A stretch of DNA of 64,000 nt, taken from contig NZ_FQWX01000004.1 of NCBI RefSeq assembly GCF_900129815.1, positions 1-64,000 of the forward strand. The letters run 5' to 3'. Positions within the stretch are counted from its first letter, which is position 1. Each line of letters starts with the position of its first letter. The DNA is from Asaccharospora irregularis DSM 2635 (GTDB taxonomy: Bacteria; Bacillota; Clostridia; Peptostreptococcales; Peptostreptococcaceae). Below the pieces are notes generated by a model, which did not search any database, had not been told where the DNA came from, and worked only from the letters and a program-made list of their open reading frames with translations. Shown here piece by piece: positions 37,817 through 47,178 of the stretch. Made by a program: the position numbers and the translations under genes.

Positions 37817-38572
37817 ATGATAAAAGTTGTTAATTTAAATAAGGATTTCAAAACGAATAAAAATACATTTAAAATTTTAAAAGAAATAGATTTAGAGGTG
37901 AAAAACGGTGAATTTATCTCTATAATGGGTCCATCAGGAGCTGGTAAAACAACTCTTTTAAACATATTATCTACAATAGATAGACCGACAAATGGCAAAG
38001 TTTACTACGATAATAGAGATGTAGGTACTATGAAAAACAAAGAACTGTCTAAGTTTAGAAGAGATAATATAGGATTTATATTTCAGGACTATAATTTATT
38101 AGATAGTATGAGTATTGAAGATAACATAGCACTTCCTCTAGTAATAGCAAACGAAAAACAAAGTAAAATAAAAACAGAGATTTTGAGATTAGCTAAGTTT
38201 TTTGGTATAGAAGGTCATCTAAAAAAATATCCATACGAGTTATCTGGAGGTCAAAAGCAAAGAGTTGCAGCTGCTAGGGCACTTATAACATCTCCTAAAA
38301 TTATATTTGCAGATGAACCAACTGGGGCATTAGACTCAAAAGCATCGTCAGAATTACTTAACTGTTTAAAAGATATGAATGAGAAGTTTGATGTAACTAT
38401 AATAATGGTTACACATGATCCTTTTAGTGCTAGTTACTCCAAGAAAGTTATATTTATGAAGGATGGAAAATTAAACGCAAGGATAGATAGCACTGGAAAT
38501 AGAAAAGATTTTTATAATAATATAATGAATTTACTAACTTCCATGGGAGGTGAAGTAAATGAGCTTCTTTAA
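37817..38572 (+). CDS. Antimicrobial peptide ABC transporter ATPase, BceA-like
   Basis: A 251-residue MacB/LolD-type ATPase: Walker A GPSGAGKTTLL, Q-loop region FIFQDYNLLDSMS, signature LSGGQKQRVAAARAL, Walker B IIFADEPTGALDS, H-loop MVTHDPF. It pairs with the large FtsX-type permease, whose ATG overlaps it by 14 bp. Such pairs drive target protection or removal of bacitracin-like peptides and signal to the kinase. Confidence 0.92.
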   Translation: MIKVVNLNKDFKTNKNTFKILKEIDLEVKNGEFISIMGPSGAGKTTLLNILSTIDRPTNGKVYYDNRDVGTMKNKELSKFRRDNIGFIFQDYNLLDSMSIEDNIALPLVIANEKQSKIKTEILRLAKFFGIEGHLKKYPYELSGGQKQRVAAARALITSPKIIFADEPTGALDSKASSELLNCLKDMNEKFDVTIIMVTHDPFSASYSKKVIFMKDGKLNARIDSTGNRKDFYNNIMNLLTSMGGEVNELL

Positions 38573-40451
38573 ATTGTCGTTTATGAATTTAAAGCAAAAT
38601 TTAAAAAACTATGGAATGTATATATTCTCAATGTTATTTTCAATTATAGTTTTTTATAATTTTATGACACTTATGTTTAGCAAACAATTTACTCAAATAC
38701 AGGATTTAGCTACAATATCTAGTGTCTCCGGTATGTGTATATTTGTGCTCTTTATATTTTTTGTATTTTTTATATCTTACTCAAGTAGTTTTTTTATAGA
38801 GCAGAGGAAAAAAGAATTTGGTATATACACGTTTATGGGAGTTGAAAATAACAAGATAGCCTTACTATTTGCTCAGGAAGGTCTACTTATAGGTTTAATA
38901 TCTCTTGTTGGGGGATTAATAGGTGGAGTTTTAGTTAACAAGGTATTTCTAATGACATTAGTTAAGATATCAAAACTAAGTGTTGTTATGAAATTTGAAG
39001 TGTCTAAGGAATCTTTGATAACTACAGCGATAGTTTTTATTGGAATTCTTTTATTTGTATTTATAATTGAATATATAAAGTTGCTAAGAACTGATATAAG
39101 TAAGCTTATAAATGCAACTAATATATACCAAAGTGACAATAGCAAAAACAAAACACTACAGGGGTTATTAGGGGTTATAATAATAGCATTTGCATATATA
39201 GTTATATTAAAGTACACGAAGCTTAATATACCTTTTCCAGTGGCAATAATACTAACAGTTATTATGGTAATAGTAGGAACAATGTTTTTATTTAAGGGAT
39301 TTTTTACATTTATTATATCTAAAATAATAAAAAATAAGAAAATATTATACAATGGAACAAATATACTGAGTTTTAATAATATTATTTTTAGGATAAGAGA
39401 TAATAACAAAACCTTGGCACAAGTGGCAGTTTTAATAACTTGCTGTTTAACAAGTATAATAGTTTCAATAACTATGAAATCATTGTTTACTCAAGGTAAG
39501 GAAGCAGAGTATCCATACAGTATGACGTATATTTCAAATAGCAATGATGATATTGTAGACAATGCAATAAAAATATCTAAGGAGGAAGTCAAGTATAAAT
39601 TATCAGCAGAATTTATACCATATAGTATAAGTTCGAATTCTAAGGAAAAAATACCTTATATAGATGATGTTTGGATTATGAAGTATTCAGATGTAGAAAA
39701 TATATCTAAGTTTAGAAAATTAGAAAATGAAGATAAATTATTAAAGAGAGAATTAAAAGATAATGAGGCGTTTTTTGCTATACCAGGAGCTCTAATAAAT
39801 GCGTTTGACTTTAAGGTGAATCTAAATATAGCAGGTAAAAATGTGAAAATAGTAGATGCACACACATTAAATCTATTTGGAAGATTTAATGAGGGAGCAG
39901 TATTAATTGTAAATGACGATGATTATAGATATTTTAGCGAGAAACTATCAGATGCAAAAATATCACAGGTAAAAGCTATAACTCTAGAAAACTTTGATAA
40001 TACTTCAAAAATTTCTGAGTATATAAAAAATAGTAGCGATATAGAAGTATATAGTGTAGATAATTTTGATGAAAACTCATACAATTTCATAAATTCTATA
40101 TATTTTATGGGCCTGTTTATGAGCTTGGTATTCGTAGTATCTGTGGGCAGTATAATGTATTTTAAATGTATATCAGATGCAAGCAAAGACAAGAAAAGAT
40201 TTGATACATTAAGAAAGATAGGTACAGGTCAGGAATATATAAATAAGGCTATATTTAAGCAAGTTGGTATATTCTTTTTATTACCGATTTTAATAGCTAT
40301 TGTACACAGCAGTGTCGCAGGTTATGCTATAAGCAAACTATTTAATCAGGATGGAAGGCTAGTTATATTAGTAACTGTAGTAGCTTTTTCAATAATCTAC
40401 TCAGCATATTATTTAATTACGGCTAAAAAATATATTGATATAACAAAATAA
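38559..40451 (+). CDS. Antimicrobial peptide ABC transporter permease, BceB-like
   Basis: A 630-residue permease with about ten membrane segments, FtsX-like regions at both ends (FGIYTFMGVENNKIALLFAQEG; DTLRKIGTGQEYINKAIFKQVG) and a ~200-residue outside domain between the middle segments (about 310-510). This architecture is characteristic of BceB/VraG. GGAGGTG ribosome site lies in the ATPase gene. A terminator-like stem follows. Confidence 0.92.
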   Translation: MSFFKLSFMNLKQNLKNYGMYIFSMLFSIIVFYNFMTLMFSKQFTQIQDLATISSVSGMCIFVLFIFFVFFISYSSSFFIEQRKKEFGIYTFMGVENNKIALLFAQEGLLIGLISLVGGLIGGVLVNKVFLMTLVKISKLSVVMKFEVSKESLITTAIVFIGILLFVFIIEYIKLLRTDISKLINATNIYQSDNSKNKTLQGLLGVIIIAFAYIVILKYTKLNIPFPVAIILTVIMVIVGTMFLFKGFFTFIISKIIKNKKILYNGTNILSFNNIIFRIRDNNKTLAQVAVLITCCLTSIIVSITMKSLFTQGKEAEYPYSMTYISNSNDDIVDNAIKISKEEVKYKLSAEFIPYSISSNSKEKIPYIDDVWIMKYSDVENISKFRKLENEDKLLKRELKDNEAFFAIPGALINAFDFKVNLNIAGKNVKIVDAHTLNLFGRFNEGAVLIVNDDDYRYFSEKLSDAKISQVKAITLENFDNTSKISEYIKNSSDIEVYSVDNFDENSYNFINSIYFMGLFMSLVFVVSVGSIMYFKCISDASKDKKRFDTLRKIGTGQEYINKAIFKQVGIFFLLPILIAIVHSSVAGYAISKLFNQDGRLVILVTVVAFSIIYSAYYLITAKKYIDITK

Positions 40452-40465
40452 AATTACAAACATTT

Positions 40466-40551
40466 AAAAAAGTATTACCTAAACACCAGATTCTTTATAA
40501 TGCATAGTAAATTTTTATATATTTTGGTGTAAGGGAATACTTTTTTTATTC
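40466..40551 (+). terminator. Terminator after the BceB-like gene
   Basis: AAAAAGTATT...ACACCA pairs imperfectly with TGGTGT...AATACTTTTT around a long A/T loop, followed by TTTTTTTATT. Confidence 0.7.
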
Positions 40552-40733
40552 ATACAAAATTTTTTATTTTAAAAAGAACTTAATTTTAAGTGTAATGTTT
40601 GCTTCATTGAAAATCATTTGAATTTCAATGGTTTTAGACTTATAAGTTCAATTTATATTTTAGAAATGGATAGTCTTGGAATATATTTATAGTAATATTA
40701 AAATAAAATTATAAAAAAAAATCAAAAAAAGTA
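40552..40733. other. Non-coding AT-rich gap before the tRNA cluster
   Basis: No gene is supported. One hairpin pairs CATTGAAA (40604-40611) with TTTCAATG (40623-40630). Confidence 0.4.
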
Positions 40734-40762
40734 TTGACGAAAAAACCACAGGCATATATAAT
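40734..40762 (+). promoter_or_regulatory. tRNA cluster promoter
   Basis: TTGACG (40734-40739), a 17-nt spacer and TATAAT (40757-40762), ~45 bp before the first tRNA. Confidence 0.85.
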
Positions 40763-40812
40763 AATATTTGTGAGTGAGAGAAAACTCGAAAAAAGTCGAA
40801 AAAAAGACGTAT

Positions 40813-40888
40813 GATCCATTAGCTCAGTCGGTAGAGCACCTGACTTTTAATCAGGGTGTCCCGCGTTCGAGTCGCGGATGGATCACCA
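40813..40888 (+). tRNA. tRNA-Lys (UUU)
   Basis: 76 nt with acceptor stem GATCCAT/ATGGATC, anticodon loop CUUUUAA giving UUU, GTTCGAGTC T-arm and encoded CCA. Confidence 0.97.
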
Positions 40889-40893
40889 TTTAT

Positions 40894-40968
40894 GGCCCGT
40901 TGGTCAAGCGGTCAAGACACCGCCCTTTCACGGCGGTAACAGGGGTTCGATTCCCCTACGGGTCACCA
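40894..40968 (+). tRNA. tRNA-Glu (UUC)
   Basis: 75 nt with acceptor stem GGCCCGT/ACGGGTC, anticodon loop CUUUCAC giving UUC, T-arm GGTTCGATTCC and encoded CCA. Confidence 0.97.
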
Positions 40969-40973
40969 TTTGT

Positions 40974-41049
40974 GGGATTATAGCTCAGCTGGGAGAGCAC
41001 CTGCCTTACAAGCAGGGGGTCACAGGTTCGAGCCCTGTTAATCCCACCA
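40974..41049 (+). tRNA. tRNA-Val (UAC)
   Basis: 76 nt with acceptor stem GGGATTA/TAATCCC, anticodon loop CUUACAA giving UAC, T-arm GGTTCGAGCC and encoded CCA. Confidence 0.97.
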
Positions 41050-41056
41050 TTTATAT

Positions 41057-41133
41057 GGCCTGGTAGTTCAGTTGGTTAGAATGCCAGCCTGTCACGCTGG
41101 AGGTCGAGGGTTCGAGTCCCTTCCAGGTCGCCA
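41057..41133 (+). tRNA. tRNA-Asp (GUC)
   Basis: 77 nt with acceptor stem GGCCTGG/CCAGGTC, anticodon loop CUGUCAC giving GUC, discriminator G and encoded CCA. Confidence 0.97.
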
Positions 41134-41149
41134 ATAAAAACTGTATTAT

Positions 41150-41225
41150 GCTGGTGTGGCTCAATTGGCAGAGCAGCTGACTTGTAATCAGCAGGTTGTA
41201 GGTTCGATTCCTATCACCAGCTCCA
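41150..41225 (+). tRNA. tRNA-Thr (UGU)
   Basis: 76 nt with acceptor stem GCTGGTG/CACCAGC, anticodon loop CUUGUAA giving UGU and encoded CCA. Confidence 0.97.
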
Positions 41226-41229
41226 GTGG

Positions 41230-41260
41230 AAACTCTTAGATTTTATCTAAGAGTTTTTTT
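41230..41260 (+). terminator. Terminator of the tRNA cluster
   Basis: AAACTCTTAGA pairs with TCTAAGAGTTT, followed by a T-run. Confidence 0.92.
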
Positions 41261-41301
41261 AGTTTAATATAAAATAATTATATAAAAATATACCTTGCAA
41301 A

Positions 41302-41367
41302 ACAAGATAGATAGTTTTATAATATATTTATAAAACAGTTCAAGATTATTTTATTTAGCTATCTTGT
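41302..41367. promoter_or_regulatory. Nested inverted repeats upstream of padR
   Basis: The outer arms ACAAGATAG (41302-41310) and CTATCTTGT (41359-41367) enclose inner arms GTTTTATAA (41314-41322) and TTATAAAAC (41328-41336). This may be the autoregulatory operator of the PadR gene. Confidence 0.45.
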
Positions 41368-41389
41368 ATTACAACATAGGAGGGTGATG

Positions 41390-41710
41390 ATGAACTCAAC
41401 TCAAATATTAAAGGGAATATTAGAAGGCTGTTTATTAGCTGTAATATCGGAAGAAGAAGTATATGGATATGAAATGACAAAAAAATTAGAGCTATATGGT
41501 TTTAATATGGTTAGTGAGGGAAGTATATATCCTTTACTGATAAGAATGAAGAAAAATGGTTTAGTAAAAACAACAACTAAAGAATCTGATAGTGGACCCA
41601 AGAGAAAGTACTATTCTTTGACAGAAGATGGTAAAGAAGAATTAAATTTATTTATAAAAGAATGGAAAAATATTTCTGGTAGTGTAAATAAGTTGCTAGA
41701 AAGCAAGTAG
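41390..41710 (+). CDS. PadR family transcriptional regulator
   Basis: A 106-residue winged-helix regulator (LKGILEGCLLAVISEEEVYGYEMTKKLELYGFNMVSEGSIYPLLIRMKKNGLVKTTT...GPKRKYYSLTEDG), the compact PadR-s2 type. Two or three start codons stand in tandem; ATG at 41390 has the best spacing from AGGAGGG. PadR genes paired with HAAS-domain membrane proteins commonly regulate themselves and that partner, which follows 10 bp downstream. Confidence 0.9.
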   Translation: MNSTQILKGILEGCLLAVISEEEVYGYEMTKKLELYGFNMVSEGSIYPLLIRMKKNGLVKTTTKESDSGPKRKYYSLTEDGKEELNLFIKEWKNISGSVNKLLESK

Positions 41711-41720
41711 GAGGGATTTT

Positions 41721-42458
41721 ATGAGTAATATTTCTAAAGAAGGAGAAAAATTTATTGAGGATTTAAATTTATATCTATTTAGCACAGGTAAAAGTGAACA
41801 ACAGATAAAGGAATTTATACAAGAGGCAGAGGAACATCTAATTTTAGGAGAAAAGGAAGGAAAGACAATAAAAGATATTTTTGGAGATTCACCAGAGGAG
41901 TATGCAAAATCAGTAGCCAAGGAAATTTCATTTGATAAAGTAGATGTATTACAAACAGCATTTATTTTTATTTTGGGATTTGGAGCCTGGATATTTTTAG
42001 GGGGGATAGACAATAAAGTATTTACTATGTCTTTAGTTGAGGCAGCAGCTACCCCAATAATCTTTTTAATTACTTTGTTTCTTATATTTTACTCATCTCG
42101 AAAATTTGCATTTAAAGATAAGAAATGGACTATATCTTTGTTTGTAATTTTCATATTAAATATAGCTAGCCTAGTAGTTGTAGGATTGATAGGAAGAAGC
42201 ATGGATCAAACAATAGTTTTAAATAGACTAATAGTAAATTTAATAATAATAATACTTTTTGTAAGTTTATTTATAATTTCAAAAAAAATAGATACATGGA
42301 TTTTGATGCTTCCTTTTATATGGTATGTAGGAGTTATCATATCGAATTTTACAAGTATAAATCTTGCAGACAATAGTGTACTAAGAATAGTTTCACCAAT
42401 ATTAGGATTAGTTTTTACTGTTTTAGAATCTAAAAGAATGACAAGAGAAAAGGCATAA
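41721..42458 (+). CDS. HAAS-domain (DUF1700-like) membrane protein
   Basis: A 245-residue protein. Its N-terminal ~80 residues are helical and soluble (FIEDLNLYLFSTGKSEQQIKEFIQEAEEHLILGEKEGKTIKDIFGDSPEEYA), matching the HAAS signalling domain. Five or six membrane segments follow to the end. HAAS domains occur in proteins encoded directly after PadR regulators. Function otherwise unknown. It ends at a shared terminator with dnaC/I. Confidence 0.75.
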   Translation: MSNISKEGEKFIEDLNLYLFSTGKSEQQIKEFIQEAEEHLILGEKEGKTIKDIFGDSPEEYAKSVAKEISFDKVDVLQTAFIFILGFGAWIFLGGIDNKVFTMSLVEAAATPIIFLITLFLIFYSSRKFAFKDKKWTISLFVIFILNIASLVVVGLIGRSMDQTIVLNRLIVNLIIIILFVSLFIISKKIDTWILMLPFIWYVGVIISNFTSINLADNSVLRIVSPILGLVFTVLESKRMTREKA

Positions 42459-42490
42459 AACTTAAGATAAATAAAAATTAATGTGCAAAT

Positions 42491-42544
42491 AAAAAGGAAT
42501 TATAACATCAATAATATTAAATCATGATGTTATAATTCCTTTTT
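42491..42544. terminator. Shared bidirectional terminator
   Basis: A perfect 20-bp stem (arms 42491-42510 and 42525-42544) with T-runs at both ends lies between the convergent HAAS gene and the helicase loader gene. Confidence 0.92.
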
Positions 42545-42548
42545 AGAA

Positions 42549-43541
42549 TTACTTGAATCTTTCCCATCTTAGATCGTTCCCTATAAATTCTATGACCCTG
42601 AATTTATCCAAGATTCTTGATAAAGTTCTTTGAGTGTATGTTTTTCCTATCTGAGAAGGAGATAAGTTTGTTGATATAATAATTTTCTTGCCCGAGATTA
42701 ATCTAGTATTAACTATATTAAAGATTTCTCCACTTGTAAATGAATTGTTTAATTCGGTTCCCAAATCATCTATTATTAAAAGGTCACATTCAAACAAATT
42801 TTTATAGTTTTCATTACTTGCTTTTGAGTTGTCGTCCCTTCTAAATTTATAATCTTCTATTATTTCTAGTATTTTAAATGATGTCTGGTATATAACAACA
42901 TATCCCTTATCTAATAAGTCTTTGGCTATGCAATTGCACATATATGTTTTCCCTACACCTGTGGATCCATAGAATAATAAATTTTCGCTATTATCTACAT
43001 CAAAGTCAAATACAAATTTTTCACAGATAGAAAGTGTATTAAGCATATTTTCTCTAGGAGATATGCCATTATTATTAGATTTATTAGGAGAAAATATATC
43101 CAAATTAAAGTTAGAGAAGTTCTCCTGACTTAAAACTTTATCTAAATTAGACATTTTATATGCCTCATTTATTATTTCTTGCTTTAGGCAATTACATTTT
43201 TCACCACTAGGCAAGAACCCTTTGTCTTGGCAGTTTTCGCAAGTAAATTTCATTTCTAAGTAGTCATCAGGAAAGCCATAATTATTTAATAATGTACTTT
43301 TTGTTAAATTAAGTTCAGCTATTTCATCTTTAGATTTTAATACAATCTCCTCTCTAGATTTTGGGTCTAAAAGGACGGCTTTGGTTAATCTAAGTCCTAT
43401 TTTAGCGATTTTATTTTCTATATTTTGTATTTCTGGTATTCTTTCATAAACTTCTTTTTTTCTATTCTCTAAACAGAGTTCATTATTATCTCTTCTTTTT
43501 TCATATTTTAGAAGTATATCTCTGATTTTACTTTCATTCAT
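42549..43541 (-). CDS. Replicative helicase loader, DnaC/DnaI-like AAA+ ATPase
   Basis: A 330-residue AAA+ protein. The N-terminal helicase-binding region has a zinc cluster CENCQDKGF...KCNC, then Walker A YGSTGVGKTYMCNCIAK, Walker B LLIIDDLGTE and sensor IIISTNLS. This is the DnaI-type helicase loader. The gene follows a DnaD-like gene by 8 bp; in C. difficile the equivalent proteins (helicase, loader, DnaD-like) have been studied as the loading machinery. Confidence 0.93.
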   Translation of the reverse strand: MNESKIRDILLKYEKRRDNNELCLENRKKEVYERIPEIQNIENKIAKIGLRLTKAVLLDPKSREEIVLKSKDEIAELNLTKSTLLNNYGFPDDYLEMKFTCENCQDKGFLPSGEKCNCLKQEIINEAYKMSNLDKVLSQENFSNFNLDIFSPNKSNNNGISPRENMLNTLSICEKFVFDFDVDNSENLLFYGSTGVGKTYMCNCIAKDLLDKGYVVIYQTSFKILEIIEDYKFRRDDNSKASNENYKNLFECDLLIIDDLGTELNNSFTSGEIFNIVNTRLISGKKIIISTNLSPSQIGKTYTQRTLSRILDKFRVIEFIGNDLRWERFK

Positions 43542-43549
43542 TTAATCAC

Positions 43550-44605
43550 CTACCTAAATTTTTCTTTTTGACTTTTTTTGATAATCTCATCTAATTCATC
43601 AGGTGTATATTGGGTAAAAGTCTCATTAAAATTATGAAACTTAGTTTTCTTAAAAACATCAGTATTATTATTAGAAGTGTTCTTCTTTTTAACTTTATCT
43701 TTTGAATTAAGAAGGTCTTCTGCTTCTTGAAGATCTTTAAGGTTTTTTATGTTAGAATTATTCCAACTTTTAACCACTCCATTTATATAAGATATAGAAG
43801 GATTGGATACATTTTTGGATTTTGAGCAAGCTTCTAGTATAACCTCTATATCCATTTGGAATTTGTCAATCCACTCGTCCATAATCTGCTTTTCAGATCT
43901 AGATGGTTGCCTTGAAAAGCCTAATTCATTGAAAATCGTTCTATACATCATCTGTCGTTCACTTCTTAATGCGAAACTATCTTTAACATCTTGAGGTGTA
44001 TATAAGTTGGAATCATACCAATTTCTTATAATTCCTTCTATATATTTAACAGATTTAGAATTTCCAGTTCTTTCTTTTACATGTTCATAAGCACATATTA
44101 TCATATCAGGACTCATGTTGTACTTGTCCATAATTTCCATAAGAGATATTTTTTCACTAGGATCAAGATATCTACCTACGATTTTGTTTAATGAATTAAA
44201 CATTTTTCTAATACTAGGATTTTCAGCACTATGAACAATTCTATCTGAACTAGATTTTATAGAAGGTGTATCAATAACTATGTTTTCCATATAAACCCTT
44301 TTTAAATCAAGGAATTCTATTGAATAGTTGAATTCATCAGAACCATCGGTTCTATGTATCTTAATTATTTTTTTGCTTTCCCAGAACTCCCATGCCAAGA
44401 GAACATCAGATAGCGGGACATTTAAATTTTTAGCTATTGAGTTGTTGTCAAATCTAGGATTTGAACTATAATCACAAGCCTGCTTATACCCCAAAAGATA
44501 TACTTTTACGTATAACCCGTCCGCCATTGGCATAAATATATCTATGAAGATATTAGGAATAGTGATTTCACCTAAATCTATTTCGTTAATCTCTTTAAAA
44601 AACAT
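43550..44605 (-). CDS. DnaD-domain replication initiation protein
   Basis: A 351-residue protein. The N-terminal ~100 residues resemble a winged helix (DDBH1 type). Two DDBH2 domains follow in tandem, each ending in the YxxxIxxxW motif (YIEGIIRNW and YINGVVKSW). A basic, low-complexity C-terminus precedes the stop. This arrangement matches DnaD/DnaB primosomal proteins. ATG follows AGGTGAT. First gene of the two-gene primosome operon; DnaD-like then loader. Confidence 0.9.
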   Translation of the reverse strand: MFFKEINEIDLGEITIPNIFIDIFMPMADGLYVKVYLLGYKQACDYSSNPRFDNNSIAKNLNVPLSDVLLAWEFWESKKIIKIHRTDGSDEFNYSIEFLDLKRVYMENIVIDTPSIKSSSDRIVHSAENPSIRKMFNSLNKIVGRYLDPSEKISLMEIMDKYNMSPDMIICAYEHVKERTGNSKSVKYIEGIIRNWYDSNLYTPQDVKDSFALRSERQMMYRTIFNELGFSRQPSRSEKQIMDEWIDKFQMDIEVILEACSKSKNVSNPSISYINGVVKSWNNSNIKNLKDLQEAEDLLNSKDKVKKKNTSNNNTDVFKKTKFHNFNETFTQYTPDELDEIIKKSQKEKFR

Positions 44606-44799
44606 TTTATCACCTCAGATTAAATTATATCATTTTTGACATTACAATTGGATGCAACCAAAAAAACATCATTTAAAAATTGATGCCCATAAGAATGATT
44701 GTAACACAAAAGTATATTTTCAAATTATATCACAAAACAGCTATAAGATTATATTACAAATATTTATTAAAATTATTCATGTAAACAGGAGGGGATAAG

Positions 44800-46272
44800 T
44801 TGGTTATAAATTTTAGTAAAAGAGTGAGAAGGCTAATATGTATTGCAATTTGTGCAGTGTTAATTTTAGGAGGAGGTGTACACTTACTCAGAAACAATAA
44901 TGAAGTTGTAAAAACCTATGGGCTGCAAAATAACAAAAAAATAAATGAGTATAGCATGGATATAATTTTTGACGATGAAACAAAAAGGGTAATGTGTAAC
45001 CAAAATGTGAGTTATACAAATAACACAAAAACTAGCTTAGATAAATTATATTTTCATATATATCCAAATGCATTTTTAAGGAAGGAAACTGTTCCATTTG
45101 AAAAAAATGAAATGAAGCAGGCCTATCCAAATGGATTCAATGAAGGATATATAGATATAAAAAATATTCTAAATAAAAGTCAAAGGCTAAAGTATGAAGT
45201 AAAGGGAGAAAAAAATGATTTATTAGAGATAACTTTAAAAGAAAAATTAAAACCAAATCAAAAAATCTCAATAGATATGAAGTATAATATAAAACTCCCT
45301 AATTGTCTAGGTAGGTTTGGATATGGGGAAAATACTATAAATGTCACTAATTGGTTTCCTATAGCTTGTGTGTATGATGAAAGAGGATGGAATTTAAAAG
45401 GATATGAAACATTAGGGGATCCTTTTTATAGTGAGACTAGTAATTTTCATATAAAAATGTTGATACCAAGAAAGTATAAATTAAGTTCTACAGGAAAAGT
45501 AATTAATGAAAAAAATGATAACGAAAAAACACTTTACGAAATAGAGGCTCTTAAGGTAAGGGATTTTGCATTTATACTAGGTGAAAAGTTTGTTGTAGAT
45601 AAGACAGATTACAATGGGACTGCAATAAGTACATATAGTTTAAATAAAAAATATGCTAAGACATCTACTAAAATTGCCAAAGACTCAATAGCTATATTTG
45701 GTGATTTATTTGGGAAGTATCCATATGATACATACTCAGTAGTAGCAAGTGATTTTTATATTGGTGGTATGGAGTACCCTACGCTTGTTATGATTGATGA
45801 AAGTTTATATAGTGATAGAAGTAAATTTTTACTTGAATATGTCATTGCACATGAAACAGCACATCAATGGTGGTATTCAGTTGTAGGAAATGATGAAATA
45901 AGTGAACCTTGGCTTGATGAGGCCCTGACAGAGTACTCTACAATACTTTATTTTGAAAAGAAATATGGAAAAGAAACAGCAGATAGGCTTATAAAAACAA
46001 TGGAAGTACAGTCTAAAAACTATCTGTGTGAAAATATATTTAAGGCAACAAACCAATACAGAAATTCTACAGAATATAGCCTAAATGTATACACAAAGGG
46101 AGCTGTTATATTCAATGAGATAAGAAAGGAAGTAGGAGATAAGGTATTTTTTGATACTTTAAAAGAATACTATAGCAAGTATATGTATGAAAATGTAAAT
46201 GGTGCAAAATTCGCAGAGCTATGGCAAAGTAAGGGAGTAGATATAAATAAAATTATCAGTAAACACAAGTAA
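44800..46272 (+). CDS. M1-family (gluzincin) metallopeptidase
   Basis: A 490-residue protein with an N-terminal membrane anchor or signal (RLICIAICAVLILGGGVHL) and an M1 catalytic domain: the GGMEYPT exopeptidase-like motif, HETAHQWW and, 18 residues on, the third zinc ligand in EPWLDEALTEY. Probably membrane-anchored with the active site outside. TTG start chosen from GGAGGGG 7 nt upstream. Single-gene unit by spacing. Confidence 0.9.
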   Translation: MVINFSKRVRRLICIAICAVLILGGGVHLLRNNNEVVKTYGLQNNKKINEYSMDIIFDDETKRVMCNQNVSYTNNTKTSLDKLYFHIYPNAFLRKETVPFEKNEMKQAYPNGFNEGYIDIKNILNKSQRLKYEVKGEKNDLLEITLKEKLKPNQKISIDMKYNIKLPNCLGRFGYGENTINVTNWFPIACVYDERGWNLKGYETLGDPFYSETSNFHIKMLIPRKYKLSSTGKVINEKNDNEKTLYEIEALKVRDFAFILGEKFVVDKTDYNGTAISTYSLNKKYAKTSTKIAKDSIAIFGDLFGKYPYDTYSVVASDFYIGGMEYPTLVMIDESLYSDRSKFLLEYVIAHETAHQWWYSVVGNDEISEPWLDEALTEYSTILYFEKKYGKETADRLIKTMEVQSKNYLCENIFKATNQYRNSTEYSLNVYTKGAVIFNEIRKEVGDKVFFDTLKEYYSKYMYENVNGAKFAELWQSKGVDINKIISKHK

Positions 46273-46369
46273 ATAATAGGTAAAAACTATGCAGGGCGTT
46301 AAAAAATATTTAATGTCCTGTTTTTTTGGTATAATATAATTTATGAGCATAGGAAAAAGAGGTGAAAAA

Positions 46370-47167
46370 ATGCTGAAATATTGTTCTATAGGAAGTGGAA
46401 GTAGCGGAAATTGTCATTATGTAGGATATAAAGATACCAATATATTGGTAGATGCAGGTTTAAGTGGAAAGAGAATAGCAACAACCCTAAAGGATATAGA
46501 GGTTGAGGCTAATAAAATAAAAGGAATATTTATAACACATGAACATTCAGATCATATAAAAGGAGCAGGTATACTTTCTAGAAAATTTGATATACCTATA
46601 TTTGCAAATATAAAGACATGGTGTTCTATGAAGGACAAGCTAGGTGATATACAAGATAAAAATATGAAAGTGTTTGAAAATGATAAAACATATTCTATTG
46701 GGGATATAATAATAAGACCATTTTCAATAGAACACGATGCAGCCGATGCTGTAGGATATAATTTTTATACAGGAAATGATGAAAAAATGTCCATAGCAAC
46801 AGACATAGGGTGTATAACGGATAATTTAAAAAGACATTTATATAAATCTAAGTTGGTAGTATTAGAATCAAATTATGATCATAATATGCTTATGATGGGG
46901 TCATACCCTTATTCTTTAAAAAAGAGGGTAGTATCAAATACAGGACACTTATCCAATGAAGATGCGGCTAATTTTTGTGTAGATTTAATAAAAGAAGGGA
47001 CAGAATCTATACTTCTAGCCCATTTAAGCAAAGAAAATAATTTTCCAGAGCTTGCATATGAAACATCTAAGGGAATATTATCACAAAATGATATGTTTGT
47101 AGGACAAGATGTTAAGTTGGATGTCTTGTTAAGAGATAGTGCCTCTCATGTCTATAATCTTAAATAG
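46370..47167 (+). CDS. walJ: MBL-fold metallohydrolase, WalJ/YycJ-like
   Basis: A 265-residue metallo-beta-lactamase fold hydrolase with [10 protein letters not shown] metal ligands and the [11 protein letters not shown] opening typical of YycJ/WalJ, a 5'-3' exonuclease. In Bacillus the gene sits with walRK; here it precedes rlmH, also part of the usual neighbourhood, but walRK are not in the window. ATG at 46370 follows AAAGAGGTG; an upstream in-frame ATG lacks a site. Confidence 0.85.
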   Translation: MLKYCSIGSGSSGNCHYVGYKDTNILVDAGLSGKRIATTLKDIEVEANKIKGIFITHEHSDHIKGAGILSRKFDIPIFANIKTWCSMKDKLGDIQDKNMKVFENDKTYSIGDIIIRPFSIEHDAADAVGYNFYTGNDEKMSIATDIGCITDNLKRHLYKSKLVVLESNYDHNMLMMGSYPYSLKKRVVSNTGHLSNEDAANFCVDLIKEGTESILLAHLSKENNFPELAYETSKGILSQNDMFVGQDVKLDVLLRDSASHVYNLK

Positions 47168-47178
47168 AGGAGAAAATA

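Noticed and set aside
38873-39409. A 178-residue open frame antisense to the Bce permease
   Set aside because: It is the complement of a well-supported membrane protein gene; hydrophobic composition follows from that, and it has no good ribosome site.
40774-41066. Open frames running through the tRNA genes
   Set aside because: These are chance frames over tRNA-Lys, -Glu and -Val sequences.
45861-45885. parS-like 16-mer in the M1 peptidase gene
   Set aside because: 12 of 16 matches arise from the codons of the conserved HETAH zinc motif.
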